DNA of 64,000 nt from positions 124,001 through 188,000 of the forward strand of contig NZ_CXWE01000006.1 in the NCBI RefSeq assembly GCF_001404515.1, read 5' to 3'. Origin of the DNA: Roseibium album. GTDB taxonomy: Bacteria; Pseudomonadota; Alphaproteobacteria; Rhizobiales; Stappiaceae. The position numbers were made by a program, and so were the translations under genes. Shown one piece after another: positions 9,539-17,748 of this stretch (position 1 is its first letter; each line of letters opens with the position of its first letter). The notes beneath the pieces are model-generated. The model searched no databases, had not been told where the DNA came from, and saw nothing but the letters and a program-made list of their open reading frames with translations.

Positions 9539-10132
9539 ATGAAGACCTATTTTTATGCGATGATTGCAATTCTGGCAGGATCGTTCCTGCTACCGGCCGA
9601 AGTATCAGCGCGAGCCGGATATTTCGACCACAGCACCAATACCTGGGTGACACCCAAGTATCATCCAGGTGGCAAGTCACCTGTACGGCGCAAGAAAGTC
9701 AGCTACAAGGGTCCCTATACGCCGGGCACCATTGTTATCGATACTTCGGAGCGCCGCCTTTATCACGTCCTGCCGAATGGCAAGGCAATGAAATACGGTG
9801 TGGGTGTCGGCAAGACTGGTTTCCAGTGGGCCGGAACGCACCGCGTGACTCGCAAGGCCGAATGGCCGAGCTGGACACCGCCGGCGCAGATGCGCGCACG
9901 CGAACGCAGGAAGGGCCGCATCTTGCCGAGCTACATGCCTGGTGGCCCGAACAATCCGATGGGCGCACGTGCACTCTATATCGGTTCGACCCTCTACCGC
10001 ATTCACGGTACGACCGAACCGTGGACGATTGGCTCGGAAGTGTCGTCTGGATGTATTCGGATGGCAAACGAAGACGTCATCCACCTTTACAAGAGTGTCA
10101 CTGTCGGCGCCAAGATCGTCGTCAAGCGCTGA
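9539..10132 (+). CDS. L,D-transpeptidase (ErfK/YbiS/YcfS/YnhG family)
   Basis: A 197-residue secreted enzyme with a signal peptide (about 1-25) and a YkuD catalytic domain (about 63-195). The active-site motif is visible: His156 in YRIHGTTEP and Cys172 in SSGCIRM. Such enzymes form 3-3 peptidoglycan cross-links or attach proteins to the cell wall in the periplasm. The segment TWVTPKYHPGGKSPVRRKKVSYKG between signal and domain is basic. Ribosome site AAGGGGGA lies just before the ATG. Followed by a terminator, so it is a single-gene unit. Confidence 0.94.
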   Translation: MKTYFYAMIAILAGSFLLPAEVSARAGYFDHSTNTWVTPKYHPGGKSPVRRKKVSYKGPYTPGTIVIDTSERRLYHVLPNGKAMKYGVGVGKTGFQWAGTHRVTRKAEWPSWTPPAQMRARERRKGRILPSYMPGGPNNPMGARALYIGSTLYRIHGTTEPWTIGSEVSSGCIRMANEDVIHLYKSVTVGAKIVVKR

Positions 10133-10155
10133 ACAGAACACCTCCTCGCTTCTAG

Positions 10156-10190
10156 AAAGACCGGGTCAATTGATCCGGTCTTTTTCTTTT
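10156..10190 (+). terminator. Rho-independent terminator after L,D-transpeptidase gene
   Basis: Stem AAAGACCGG / CCGGTCTTT around a short AT-rich loop, followed by TTCTTTTTT. The A-run on the other side makes it able to stop the converging TetR transcript too. Confidence 0.88.
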
Positions 10191-10237
10191 TTGTTCCAGG
10201 GACCATCCAGCGGCCTGGTTCGCTTTGTTATTCCAAA

Positions 10238-10804
10238 TCACACATCGATCTGATTGGCGATCAGCTGTTCAGCTGTTGCTTTGGCAATCGCCGCGGGTTC
10301 TGGATCAAACCCCATGTGCGCTGCAACGATCGCGCCTTCCTTCAGGATCAGCAATTGTCTGGCGAGCAGATCAGGATCATGCGCACCGGCGTCCGCACAA
10401 ATTGATCTGAATGCCGTTTGCAACAGTCTCTTGTGCTCGGCTGACTGTGCATATGCCGGATGATCAGGATCCTGAAACTCGCTTGACGCCTTGATGAACA
10501 TGCAACCCTTGAATGCGGGTTCCTCGAACCATTCCTCCAGAATGTCGAATATGGCTGCGAGGCGATCTTTCGGCGGCAAGGCTGTATCGTCAAGCTTGCG
10601 GAAAAACCAGTTCCGGAACGTTTCATCGCGGTATCGAAGCACTGCCAGTATCAGCTCATCTTTCGTTCGGAAGTGCTTGAACATTGTCGTTTTGGAAATG
10701 CCTGTTTCGGCAACCAGTGCGTCCATGCCCGTGGCATGAAATCCTTCCCGATAAAATATCGGCAGGGCTTTTCTGACCAGTTCGTCGCGTTTGCTCGGGC
10801 GCAT
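10238..10804 (-). CDS. TetR/AcrR family transcriptional regulator
   Basis: A 188-residue repressor. The N-terminal helix-turn-helix is clear (about 12-50: FHATGMDALVAETGISKTTMFKHF), with a ligand-binding C-terminal domain typical of the YcdC/TetR group (LEEWFEEPAFKGCMFIKASSEF). ATG at 10804 is preferred because AAAGGA lies 5 bases upstream; the longer frame to 10840 would overlap the operator. It is divergent from the small membrane protein / DUF1348 / PNPOx genes, and near-identical 15-bp sites lie in front of both directions, so it most likely represses itself and that operon. Confidence 0.92.
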   Translation of the reverse strand: MRPSKRDELVRKALPIFYREGFHATGMDALVAETGISKTTMFKHFRTKDELILAVLRYRDETFRNWFFRKLDDTALPPKDRLAAIFDILEEWFEEPAFKGCMFIKASSEFQDPDHPAYAQSAEHKRLLQTAFRSICADAGAHDPDLLARQLLILKEGAIVAAHMGFDPEPAAIAKATAEQLIANQIDV

Positions 10805-10817
10805 CACGATCCTTTCT

Positions 10818-10832
10818 GTACTGATTTGTACA
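10818..10832 (-). promoter_or_regulatory. Predicted TetR operator in front of tetR
   Basis: On the minus strand this reads TGTACAAATCAGTAC, one base different from the site at 10968-10982 on the plus strand. It begins 14 bases before the tetR start codon. Confidence 0.65.
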
Positions 10833-10945
10833 TAGTTCAATACGAGTACTCGTTCAAGTCACAAGGTGCGAGATTCATAGGGAAATGCGTAGTTTTCATC
10901 GCGTGAACGATCTGGCGATCAATCAAACTTCACTTGACTTAATGA

Positions 10946-10982
10946 ACTGATCGGTACATATGTAAAGTGTACAGATCAGTAC
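10946..10982 (+). promoter_or_regulatory. Predicted TetR operator palindrome over the divergent operon promoter
   Basis: Left arm ACTGATCGGTACA (10946-10958) and right arm TGTACAGATCAGT (10968-10980) are inverted with one mismatch, 9 bases apart. A TTGACT box at 10934-10939 lies just upstream, so the palindrome covers the likely -10 and start region. Bound repressor would block transcription toward 11015. Confidence 0.7.
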
Positions 10983-11014
10983 ATAATGGAACTTTTCACC
11001 AGAGGAGAGTTTGC

Positions 11015-11188
11015 ATGTTCACACTTAGACCCGCATTTCCGAGTGGTTTTTATGTCGTGGGTGCCGCAACGACCGCGGCTCTGCTGGTGATAGCTGCCTT
11101 GAGCGCCGATCCCGCCGAGACGCAGCATATGAAGGCGTCGACGCCTACGCCTTCACCGCAAATCCTAGCCATGGAATTGAACCAATGA
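11015..11188 (+). CDS. Small single-span membrane protein, 57 residues
   Basis: No family is recognised. One hydrophobic helix (about residues 12-32: [19 protein letters not shown]) is followed by a short polar tail. The ribosome site AGAGGAGAG, 6 bases before the ATG at 11015, is excellent. Its last codons overlap the next start (ATGA at 11185), so it is translationally coupled to the DUF1348 gene. The longer frame from 10967 would start in the operator and is rejected. Confidence 0.7.
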   Translation: MFTLRPAFPSGFYVVGAATTAALLVIAALSADPAETQHMKASTPTPSPQILAMELNQ

Positions 11189-11655
11189 CCGAACAAAGAC
11201 CTCCCTTGCCACCTTTCACACGCGACACGGCAATTCAGAAGGTACGCGCAGCCGAAGATGGCTGGAACGGACAGAATCCCACAAAGGTCGCCCAGGCCTA
11301 CACATCCGATACCATCTGGAGAAACCGCGCCGAGTTTCCGGTCGGCCGGCTCGAGGTCATCGAATTTCTGACACGCAAATGGCAAAGGGAGCACGAGTAC
11401 CGCCTGATTAAAGAACTCTGGACGTTTGAGGACACCAGAATCGCGGTTCGTTTTGCATATGAATGGCATGATAGCGACAAGAACTGGTTTCGCTCCTATG
11501 GCAACGAAAACTGGGAATTCGCTGCCAACGGTCTGATGCACCGGCGCTATGCAAGCATCAATGACCTGGCAATTTCCGGGAGTGAGCGAAAATTTCACTG
11601 GCCAATTGGCCCGCGTCCCGTTGACCATCCCGGGCTCAGTGAGCTTGGGCTTTGA
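11185..11655 (+). CDS. DUF1348 / SnoaL-like nuclear transport factor 2 family protein
   Basis: A 156-residue protein that fits DUF1348 along its full length: [53 protein letters not shown] and [16 protein letters not shown]. The NTF2-like cone fold is shared with small-molecule isomerases and hydratases, but members of this subfamily have no proven reaction. It overlaps the upstream gene by 4 bases and lies in an operon repressed by the divergent TetR regulator, which suggests a role in handling an electrophile or xenobiotic sensed by that repressor. Confidence 0.92.
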   Translation: MTEQRPPLPPFTRDTAIQKVRAAEDGWNGQNPTKVAQAYTSDTIWRNRAEFPVGRLEVIEFLTRKWQREHEYRLIKELWTFEDTRIAVRFAYEWHDSDKNWFRSYGNENWEFAANGLMHRRYASINDLAISGSERKFHWPIGPRPVDHPGLSELGL

Positions 11656-11695
11656 AAGACGAGAGTGGCAACCCGCTTCAAAAGGAACGTGTGCG

Positions 11696-12325
11696 ATGAC
11701 CCGTGCATTCACTGAAATTGCCTTCACCAAGGGTGTCAGGGAAAGACAAAGCGAACAAGGTTCGCGTGAGAGTTATGCGGCGCTCGATGATGAGACGGCC
11801 GATCGCGGTGACCGGTTGACCGCGGCCGAGGCGCAGTTCATCCGGGCTCGGGACGGCTTTTATCAGGCGACAGTTTCTGAAAGCGGATGGCCCTATGTTC
11901 AATTCAGAGGCGGACCTGTCGGCTTTTTGAAAGTACTTGACGACAAGACCCTCGCCTATGCGGACTTTCGTGGAAACCGGCAATATATCAGTCACGGCAA
12001 CTTGGGTTCGGACAGTCGCGTTTCGATTATCCTGATGGATTACCCGAACCGCGCCCGCTTGAAAATCTGGGCGCAAGCTCAGCAGAAAACGATTGCCGGA
12101 AACGAAACACTTGCCGCCTCTGTAACTGAAAAGGGGTACAGGGGCCTTCCCGAGCGCGTCATTTTGCTCACAGTTGAAGCCTTTGACTGGAATTGTCCGC
12201 AACATATTCCACAGCGCTTCACGCTTGCCGAACTTGCCCCTGACCTGAACGTTATGCGCAACCGCATTCGGGCGCTGGAAGAAGAAAACGCTGAACTCAA
12301 GGCGTTTTTGAAATCCTCGACGTGA
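11696..12325 (+). CDS. Pyridoxamine 5'-phosphate oxidase-like flavin protein
   Basis: A 209-residue protein with a PNPOx-like split-barrel (about 40-165): ARDGFYQATVSESGWPYVQFRGGPVGFL and LAYADFRGNRQYISHGNL. The C terminus ends in a short coiled-coil-like helix (RIRALEEENAELKAFL). The family binds FMN or F420 and reduces small molecules; the true vitamin B6 enzyme has a different C-terminal signature that is absent here. ATG at 11696 follows AAAAGGA; the frame is open upstream to 11549 but overlaps DUF1348. It is the third gene of the TetR-controlled operon. Confidence 0.88.
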   Translation: MTRAFTEIAFTKGVRERQSEQGSRESYAALDDETADRGDRLTAAEAQFIRARDGFYQATVSESGWPYVQFRGGPVGFLKVLDDKTLAYADFRGNRQYISHGNLGSDSRVSIILMDYPNRARLKIWAQAQQKTIAGNETLAASVTEKGYRGLPERVILLTVEAFDWNCPQHIPQRFTLAELAPDLNVMRNRIRALEEENAELKAFLKSST

Positions 12326-12407
12326 CGCCAATCGTTCCCCACGAACGGCGTTGCACTGACCGGACCATCCGCTTCCGCAGCAGTCGTTTCGCTACCTGTC
12401 ACCTTGC

Positions 12408-13115
12408 TCAAAGCGAGCAAAGGGTCATTTCACCGTTGTGCAAGAAGCACCCCTTGTCAAAGACCGAAAGATCGACCGGATTCGGCAACCGAATGTCCGA
12501 CACGTCCGGCAAGGACTTTTTCGACGGATCATAGGACCGGTGGATCTGCGACAAAAACACCAAACGGACATGGCTGGTGTCCGCAAGTTTTCTCAAGGCA
12601 GCAACCTGGTCCGCAAGTTCGGGCGCTACACGACGCTGATCCAGGATCTGCAAGTAATCGACGACCGCAATCGTTTCTTCCGACGTTCCCGACAGGCGTT
12701 CAATGATCACTTCTGCGCACAAGTTGTCCGACAGCTCGATGTCAATCGCGGCGCTGCGTTGCCGACCAACACCGGTCTGCACCAGGGTCTCCTGGACATC
12801 GTCATGGGAAAACTCTGAAGACAAAAAAACGGAATTGAAGCCTTGCGCGGACGCTTGTGACAGCAACTGAAGTCCCAGAACCGTTTTGCCCTGGCCCGGT
12901 CTGGCAGCCAGAAGCAGCATTTCGCCCGGCTTGAGGCTGGAGAAAATCGCAGCCTCCGGGCGCGACCGATGATGGAAACTCGCCAATTGCCCCCAACTTT
13001 GGAACCCCTCGGTTGAGGCAATACGATCCAGAGCCCGGCTAAGCGCAATGTTTTCGCGGCGTGCAAGAAGTCTTGCCTTGCGTTTCAGACGGAAAATTGG
13101 AGCTGACAGATGCAT
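12408..13115 (-). CDS. Orphan DnaB/RadA-like RecA-fold ATPase
   Basis: A 235-residue protein containing only a RecA-type core. Walker A is AARPGQGKT (about residues 79-87) and the Walker B region reads IAVVDYLQILDQ, as in replicative helicase DnaB. A following LVFLSQIHRSYD matches the DnaB H3/H4 region. The DnaB N-terminal domain is replaced by about 60 residues (LKRKARLLARRENIALSRALDRIA). A perfect AGGAGG ribosome site precedes the ATG at 13115. The protein is too short to be the replicative helicase; it could be a repair-associated accessory ATPase. Photolyase and DUF971 lie upstream on the same strand. Confidence 0.8.
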   Translation of the reverse strand: MHLSAPIFRLKRKARLLARRENIALSRALDRIASTEGFQSWGQLASFHHRSRPEAAIFSSLKPGEMLLLAARPGQGKTVLGLQLLSQASAQGFNSVFLSSEFSHDDVQETLVQTGVGRQRSAAIDIELSDNLCAEVIIERLSGTSEETIAVVDYLQILDQRRVAPELADQVAALRKLADTSHVRLVFLSQIHRSYDPSKKSLPDVSDIRLPNPVDLSVFDKGCFLHNGEMTLCSL

Positions 13116-13297
13116 TTGCGACCTCCTGAGCCACATGCGAAACGCGCAGTCCCTCCTTATGCGAACGCATGATCAGGCAGTTCAAACATCAAGCACCCTG
13201 CAGGTCAGCTGCTGCTCCGTTTGGAGGGAGAAGGCGTGGGTCGAGCCTAAGCTGATGCTAACTGATTCTGGCAGATGATTTCCAGAAACACCGTCAC

Positions 13298-13666
13298 TTA
13301 GATATCGCGGCTCAAGCCTTTTTGATGCAACTCCTCAAGATAGACACCCCAGTGTTTTTCCGGTTGTTGACCCAAATCCAGAAAGTACCGCCAGGAAAAA
13401 ATGCCGGAATTGTGCATGTCGTCAAAATGAATGCGGACCGCGTAGTTTCCCACGGGCTCGACCTTCATGATTTCAACATTCCTCTTGCCCGGGATTGTCT
13501 TCTTTTGAGAGGGTGCGTGTCCCTTGACCTCGGCAGACGGTGAGCAAACCCTCAGATATTCCGCAGACAGCTCATGCCGCTCGCCATTATCAAAGGCGAT
13601 CGACAGGGATTTCCTGTCATTGGAGACACGCAATTCGGTTGGCCAGGGAGTGCTCTCTTTGGTCAT
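13298..13666 (-). CDS. DUF971 domain protein
   Basis: A 122-residue protein matching DUF971 (the N-terminal domain of gamma-butyrobetaine hydroxylase-like proteins): WPTELRVSNDRKSLSIAFDNG, LSAEYLRVCSPSAEV, VGNYAVRIHFDD and SGIFSWRYFLDLG. Stand-alone DUF971 proteins are often linked with iron-sulfur or Mrp/ApbC proteins; here the neighbour is photolyase, 64 bp upstream. ATG at 13666 is chosen; a TTG sits one codon upstream. Confidence 0.9.
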   Translation of the reverse strand: MTKESTPWPTELRVSNDRKSLSIAFDNGERHELSAEYLRVCSPSAEVKGHAPSQKKTIPGKRNVEIMKVEPVGNYAVRIHFDDMHNSGIFSWRYFLDLGQQPEKHWGVYLEELHQKGLSRDI

Positions 13667-13732
13667 CAAGGTCCCGTCCGGGTGTCTGTTGATCGTTGCA
13701 TGACGGCGACGATACGTTTTCTTGTTTGCCCG

Positions 13733-15169
13733 TCAAGCGGCGTTTTGACCCGCCGCTTTCACGCTTGCATAACCGTCGAGCGCGGCCTGCCTTGCAGCAG
13801 CATGATCAACGATCGGCAACGGATAGGTCTTCCCAAGAACGACCCCTGCCCGCTCCAGTGCAGCTTGCGGCGCGTTAAAGGGTTCAAACAGATGGGGGGC
13901 TTCAAGATTCTTCAGTGCCGGTACCCATCGTCTGACATAGTGCCCTTCGGGATCGAATTTCCGCGCTTGCGTGATCGGATTGAAAATACGGAAATAAGGT
14001 GCCGCATCTGCTCCGGACCCGGTCACCCATTGCCAGCTTGCAGAGTTGTTGGCGAGGTCGGCATCCAAAAGGGTGTCTCGAAACCAGGCCTCGCCATGAT
14101 GCCAATGGATACGCAAGTGCTTTACCAGAAAGCTCGCAACGATCATGCGCACCCTGTTGTGCATGTATCCGGTCTGCCAAAGCTCCCGCATGCCGGCATC
14201 AACAATCGGATAACCCGTTTCACCCCGTTGCCAGCGTTTCAGGTCATCTGCCTCCTCGCGCCATGGATAGGCATCAAATGTCGATCGCCAGTTGGAACTT
14301 GGCAAGTCGGGGAAATGATAGAGCAGATGATGCGCAAACTCTCTCCAGGCGATTTCGGACAGGAATTTATGGCCATCGTTGCCGGTTTCGGCATTGGAAA
14401 GCATACGCTTTCGCGTTTCGTGCCAGACCTGGCGCGGCGACACTTCGCCGAAATGAATATGAGGTGACAAACGCGATACGTTCTGCAGGTCGGGGCGATT
14501 TCTCAGTTCGCCATATCCGGGCAAACCTGTTGTCAAAAATGAGTTCAGACGCTTCAAAGCCCCGTCTTCACCCGGTTTCCAGATGTCCTCCCAGCCGGCC
14601 GCCCAGTCGGGACTGGAAGGCAGCAGGTCAAAATCTTCCAACCGGCCGCTCAGCGGACATTCCACAAACCTGATCTCCTCAGGCGCCGGCAGCGCATCAG
14701 GTACTTCCAAATTCTGCGCTGTCTTCCAGAACGGAGAATAGACCTTGAACGGTCCGCCCGTCCTGGTTTTCAGTTCCCAGGGTTCGAAGAGCAAAGATGC
14801 CTTGAAGCTTTTTCCATTGAAGCCCTCTTCCTTCAAGACGGCCTTGATTTCCGTGTCCCGCTCCATCGCGTGCGGTTCGTAGCGCCTGTTCCAGAAAACG
14901 TTCGACACTTCAGCGTCCCTGGCAAGTTTCGGGATCAGGTGTCGCGCGTCACCTTTCAGAAATACAAGGCCGGGCAGCTTTTGTTTCAAGGCTGTAAGGC
15001 TTTGATGGAGCCACCACTTGCTCGCTCCACCCATGGGATGGGTGTCGCCTGTCTGTTGAGGATCTTCATGGATATAGACGGGCAACACAGATCCACTATC
15101 CGCGGCTGCAAAAAGCGCCGGATTGTCCGTTGTCCTCAGGTCCTGCCGGAACCAAACCAGTGTTGTCAT
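13733..15169 (-). CDS. phrB: Deoxyribodipyrimidine photolyase, class I CPD type
   Basis: A 478-residue light-driven DNA repair enzyme that splits cyclobutane pyrimidine dimers. The N-terminal antenna domain (LVWFRQDLRTTDNPAL) and C-terminal FAD domain are both complete. The FAD and DNA-binding motifs WREFAHHLLYHFP, YPIVDAGMRELWQTGYMHNR and DADLANNSASWQWVTGSG are characteristic of class I photolyases. Length is normal. A BLUF photoreceptor about 9 kb away is a second light-related gene, but nothing links them directly. It heads a probable minus-strand unit with DUF971 and the DnaB-like ATPase. Confidence 0.96.
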   Translation of the reverse strand: MTTLVWFRQDLRTTDNPALFAAADSGSVLPVYIHEDPQQTGDTHPMGGASKWWLHQSLTALKQKLPGLVFLKGDARHLIPKLARDAEVSNVFWNRRYEPHAMERDTEIKAVLKEEGFNGKSFKASLLFEPWELKTRTGGPFKVYSPFWKTAQNLEVPDALPAPEEIRFVECPLSGRLEDFDLLPSSPDWAAGWEDIWKPGEDGALKRLNSFLTTGLPGYGELRNRPDLQNVSRLSPHIHFGEVSPRQVWHETRKRMLSNAETGNDGHKFLSEIAWREFAHHLLYHFPDLPSSNWRSTFDAYPWREEADDLKRWQRGETGYPIVDAGMRELWQTGYMHNRVRMIVASFLVKHLRIHWHHGEAWFRDTLLDADLANNSASWQWVTGSGADAAPYFRIFNPITQARKFDPEGHYVRRWVPALKNLEAPHLFEPFNAPQAALERAGVVLGKTYPLPIVDHAAARQAALDGYASVKAAGQNAA

Positions 15170-15274
15170 GCTGCCTCAAAATGTTGTTCCACAAAGGAAT
15201 ACGTCGGAGTCAGCGGATGGATCAGCAAAACAACCGGTGCCGGTGGCACCGGTTTCCGCTTTCCTGCAGCTGAT

Positions 15275-15709
15275 CTATGCGGCTACAGGTATCTTGGCTG
15301 CCTCGCGGAACTTGCCGAAGTGTACGTCCCAACCTGCATCCAGCGCGCTGAGCATCATGAATGCGGCTTCTCCGGCGGCCTGTTCAATGCCCTCATGCGT
15401 TAGCGTCAATCTGGTTCCTCCCGCTGCGTCTTCGAGCGTCCATCGCACGGTGGTCATGGCGCCTTTCAGGGGTTTTACTGTGAACGTGTAAACCAGGCTG
15501 TCGTAAGGGCGCATCTCCAACACCTTGCCCCAACAGATCCGGGACATGTCGCCGTGATGGTCAAGCAGCGTGTAGTCTGCTCCCTCCTTGAGATCGTGTT
15601 CTGCCGGATGAAACCAGCGTGCCAGTTTTTCCTTCTCGGTCAGGAACGTCCACACGACCGCGCGAGGCGCTTCCAGAAAAATGGTCTTTGTGATCGTTGT
15701 TGTACTCAT
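15275..15709 (-). CDS. SRPBCC / AHSA1-type START-like protein
   Basis: A 144-residue protein with the activator-of-Hsp90 homolog 1-like pattern: FLEAPRAVVWTFLTEKEKLARWF near the N terminus and WTLEDAAGGTRLTLTHEGIE followed by GWDVHFGKF near the C terminus. Members bind a hydrophobic ligand in a helix-grip fold. Its ATG overlaps the ArsR stop by 4 bases, a very common pairing in which the two are co-expressed and co-repressed. Function beyond ligand binding is unknown. Confidence 0.93.
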   Translation of the reverse strand: MSTTTITKTIFLEAPRAVVWTFLTEKEKLARWFHPAEHDLKEGADYTLLDHHGDMSRICWGKVLEMRPYDSLVYTFTVKPLKGAMTTVRWTLEDAAGGTRLTLTHEGIEQAAGEAAFMMLSALDAGWDVHFGKFREAAKIPVAA

Positions 15710-16047
15710 TTTCCCGATTCCTTCTTTTCTTTCATGTCCCTGGAAATCTCACGCTGCAAATCGGCAAGCTTGATATCCCAGAATTGTTCGAAATACCCTA
15801 GCCACTCAAATGCCGACTTCAGTGATTTGGGCGCGAGGCTCTTTCGACGCTCCCGTCCGCTTACCTCGCTATTGATGAGCCCTCCTTCCTCGAGGATGGC
15901 CAAGTGCTTGTTGATCGCTGTCCGGGTGATATCAAAGCGTTCGGCGATATCGGAAATCGCCAGATCCTCCTGTGCCAGAAACAAGAGAATCTGACGTCTG
16001 GTCGGGTCTGACAATGCACGGAAAACCTCCTGAGGACCGGTATTCAT
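15706..16047 (-). CDS. ArsR/SmtB family winged-helix repressor
   Basis: A 113-residue regulator: FRALSDPTRRQILLFL and the recognition helix ITRTAINKHLAILEEGGLI. There are no metal-binding cysteines in the usual ELCVCDL position, so it is probably not a metal sensor. It is embedded in a three-gene overlapping operon (cupin, arsR, SRPBCC) and probably controls it through the twin inverted repeats upstream of the cupin gene. Confidence 0.93.
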   Translation of the reverse strand: MNTGPQEVFRALSDPTRRQILLFLAQEDLAISDIAERFDITRTAINKHLAILEEGGLINSEVSGRERRKSLAPKSLKSAFEWLGYFEQFWDIKLADLQREISRDMKEKKESGK

Positions 16048-16490
16048 TTGCGATCCTCAACGATCGGCAGAAAATCAAAAGGCCCGTCCTGGTAAAGAAA
16101 TGTCACACATTCCACCGCAGAGACACATTTGCTCACATGTGCCACTCCCGCCGGTATCTCATAATAGTCGCCGGCCCCTAGAACTGTTTCTGCACCATCC
16201 GGAGCGCTACCGGACAAGTGGACCATTTGTCCGGAAACGACGAGGCCATACATCCCTGCGCTTTTCATGTGAACCGGACTGACAAGACCTGCCGGCAAAC
16301 GCACCATCGCCATGTAACTTTCTTTGAAGCGATTGCCTTTCAATGGTGCGAAGGCCACACCCTCAACAGTTGTTTCCCAGGACAGCGCCTGTTGAATCGA
16401 CAACCTGATTTCCGAAGCCACCACTTCTGACGCAGTTGATCCCAGCACAATGGCGGCTGCAATTGCCTGAAACATTTTGCCAATTTTCAT
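16044..16490 (-). CDS. Secreted cupin-domain protein
   Basis: A 148-residue protein with a signal peptide (about 1-26, ending near SEVVA) and one cupin domain: MVRLPAGLVSPVHMKSAGMYGLVVSG, then GAGDYYEIPAGVAHVSKC. The metal-ligand pattern is reduced to His in VHMK and His in AHVS with Glu in YYEIP. It resembles DUF4437-type periplasmic cupins of unknown reaction. ATG at 16490 follows AAGGAGAG; the longer frame starts upstream in the palindromes. It overlaps arsR by 4 bases and is the first gene of that operon. Confidence 0.8.
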   Translation of the reverse strand: MKIGKMFQAIAAAIVLGSTASEVVASEIRLSIQQALSWETTVEGVAFAPLKGNRFKESYMAMVRLPAGLVSPVHMKSAGMYGLVVSGQMVHLSGSAPDGAETVLGAGDYYEIPAGVAHVSKCVSAVECVTFLYQDGPFDFLPIVEDRK

Positions 16491-16504
16491 CGAACTCTCC
16501 TTAC

Positions 16505-16546
16505 AACACCTTTTGGTGTCATAATATATAACACCATTTAGTGTTA
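16505..16546 (-). promoter_or_regulatory. Twin inverted repeats, candidate ArsR operators
   Basis: ACACC-TTTT-GGTGT at 16506-16519 and TAACAC-6-GTGTTA at 16529-16546 share the core ACAC/GTGT and lie 15 to 60 bases before the cupin start codon. Placement fits autoregulation of the cupin-arsR-SRPBCC operon. Confidence 0.6.
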
Positions 16547-16594
16547 TTTCAAGCATCGTGCGCTTTTAATATTCAAAGAAGAAATTGCTTTTAG

Positions 16595-16630
16595 TTCGAA
16601 ATCGTATTAACTTGTACGAAATCGTACTAA
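16595..16630 (+). promoter_or_regulatory. Direct repeat of a palindromic box before the nitroreductase-marR operon
   Basis: TTCGAAATCGTATTAA (16595-16610) and TACGAAATCGTACTAA (16615-16630) repeat with a 20-bp period. The core TACGA-2-TCGTA is palindromic. The second copy ends 11 bases before the start codon at 16642. MarR-type operators of this size and spacing are common, and a marR gene is second in the operon. Confidence 0.65.
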
Positions 16631-16641
16631 TGGAGTCTTCA

Positions 16642-17748
16642 ATGACACTTTCCCGCAGAAAAACCCTGGCACTTCTTGGTGGCGGACTTATCGTCGCAAC
16701 AGGCGCAGCGGCCGGAGCATTTGCGATGACCAGGACGCCTTCCAAGGCGCTCGCCCCTTGGAATGCTGCAGGGGACTATGAAGACCCCCGACTTTTCGCG
16801 CTCTCATACGCGCTACTTGCCCCCAATCCCCATAACAGGCAACCGTGGCTGATCGATCTGGAAAAGGACAATCAGTTCACACTCTATCGGGACAAGACCC
16901 GGGACCTTCCCCATACCGACCCGTATCACCGACAGATCTTTGTCGGCCTCGGTTGTTTTCTCGAATTGATGACGATTGCCGCTACCCTGCGAAACAGGAC
17001 TGCAAAAATTGAGCTGTTTCCGGAAAGCCCAGCTGACCCGATTGCGCGGGTTCAGTTGGCAGAAGGTGGTGATGTTGACCCATTGGCTGATCACATTCTT
17101 GCGCGTCGATCCTGCAAGGAACCGTATCTGGACAAACCGGTTCCAGAGAAAATCGCAATCGAACTCGGCAGGTACGGTACGGTTTTCACCAAAAATGGGG
17201 AGGTGGACCGCATAAAGGCACTCACCTGGGAGGCATGGCTGACGGAAATGCACACCCATCGCACGCTGAAGGAAAGCGTGGACCTGATGCGCTTCGGCAA
17301 AACCGAAATCAACGCCGATCCCGACGGTATCGATCTGGGCGGACCCTTTTTGGAAAGCCTCATGCTTGCAGGGATTTTGACCCGTGAAAACCAGCTGGAC
17401 CCGACGACAACCGGTTTCCAGGAAGGGATAAAGCTCTACCGGAAAATGCTGGCGGCCACACCGGCCTATATTGCGCTGACAACATCAGAAAACAACCGGA
17501 AAGATCAGATCGACGCAGGCCGGCGCTGGCTTCGATTGAATCTGGAAACGACGCGGCTTGGCCTGGCCCTGCATCCGGTCAGTCAGGCCCTGCAGGAGTT
17601 TGATGAGATGGAACCGCACTACCGTCAGGCGCACGAGTTACTTGCCAATCCCGGAGAAACTGTTCAGATGCTGGGTAGATTGGGATACGGCCCAATGACG
17701 CCCCCTACTCCCCGGTGGCCACTTGCGACACGGATCATGAATGAATAA
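16642..17748 (+). CDS. Nitroreductase-like protein with twin-arginine signal
   Basis: A 368-residue protein. SRRKTLALLGGG followed by a hydrophobic stretch (about residues 3-30) looks like a Tat signal. The mature part matches the nitroreductase-superfamily proteins of the Acg/TM1586 sort: LSYALLAPNPHNRQPWLIDL near the N terminus and RWLRLNLETTRLGLALHPVSQALQ near the C terminus. Tat export fits a folded FMN protein. ATG at 16642 follows GGAG; an ATG at 16630 is possible but spaced less well. The stop overlaps the start of marR by 8 bases, so the two are one operon. Confidence 0.85.
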   Translation: MTLSRRKTLALLGGGLIVATGAAAGAFAMTRTPSKALAPWNAAGDYEDPRLFALSYALLAPNPHNRQPWLIDLEKDNQFTLYRDKTRDLPHTDPYHRQIFVGLGCFLELMTIAATLRNRTAKIELFPESPADPIARVQLAEGGDVDPLADHILARRSCKEPYLDKPVPEKIAIELGRYGTVFTKNGEVDRIKALTWEAWLTEMHTHRTLKESVDLMRFGKTEINADPDGIDLGGPFLESLMLAGILTRENQLDPTTTGFQEGIKLYRKMLAATPAYIALTTSENNRKDQIDAGRRWLRLNLETTRLGLALHPVSQALQEFDEMEPHYRQAHELLANPGETVQMLGRLGYGPMTPPTPRWPLATRIMNE

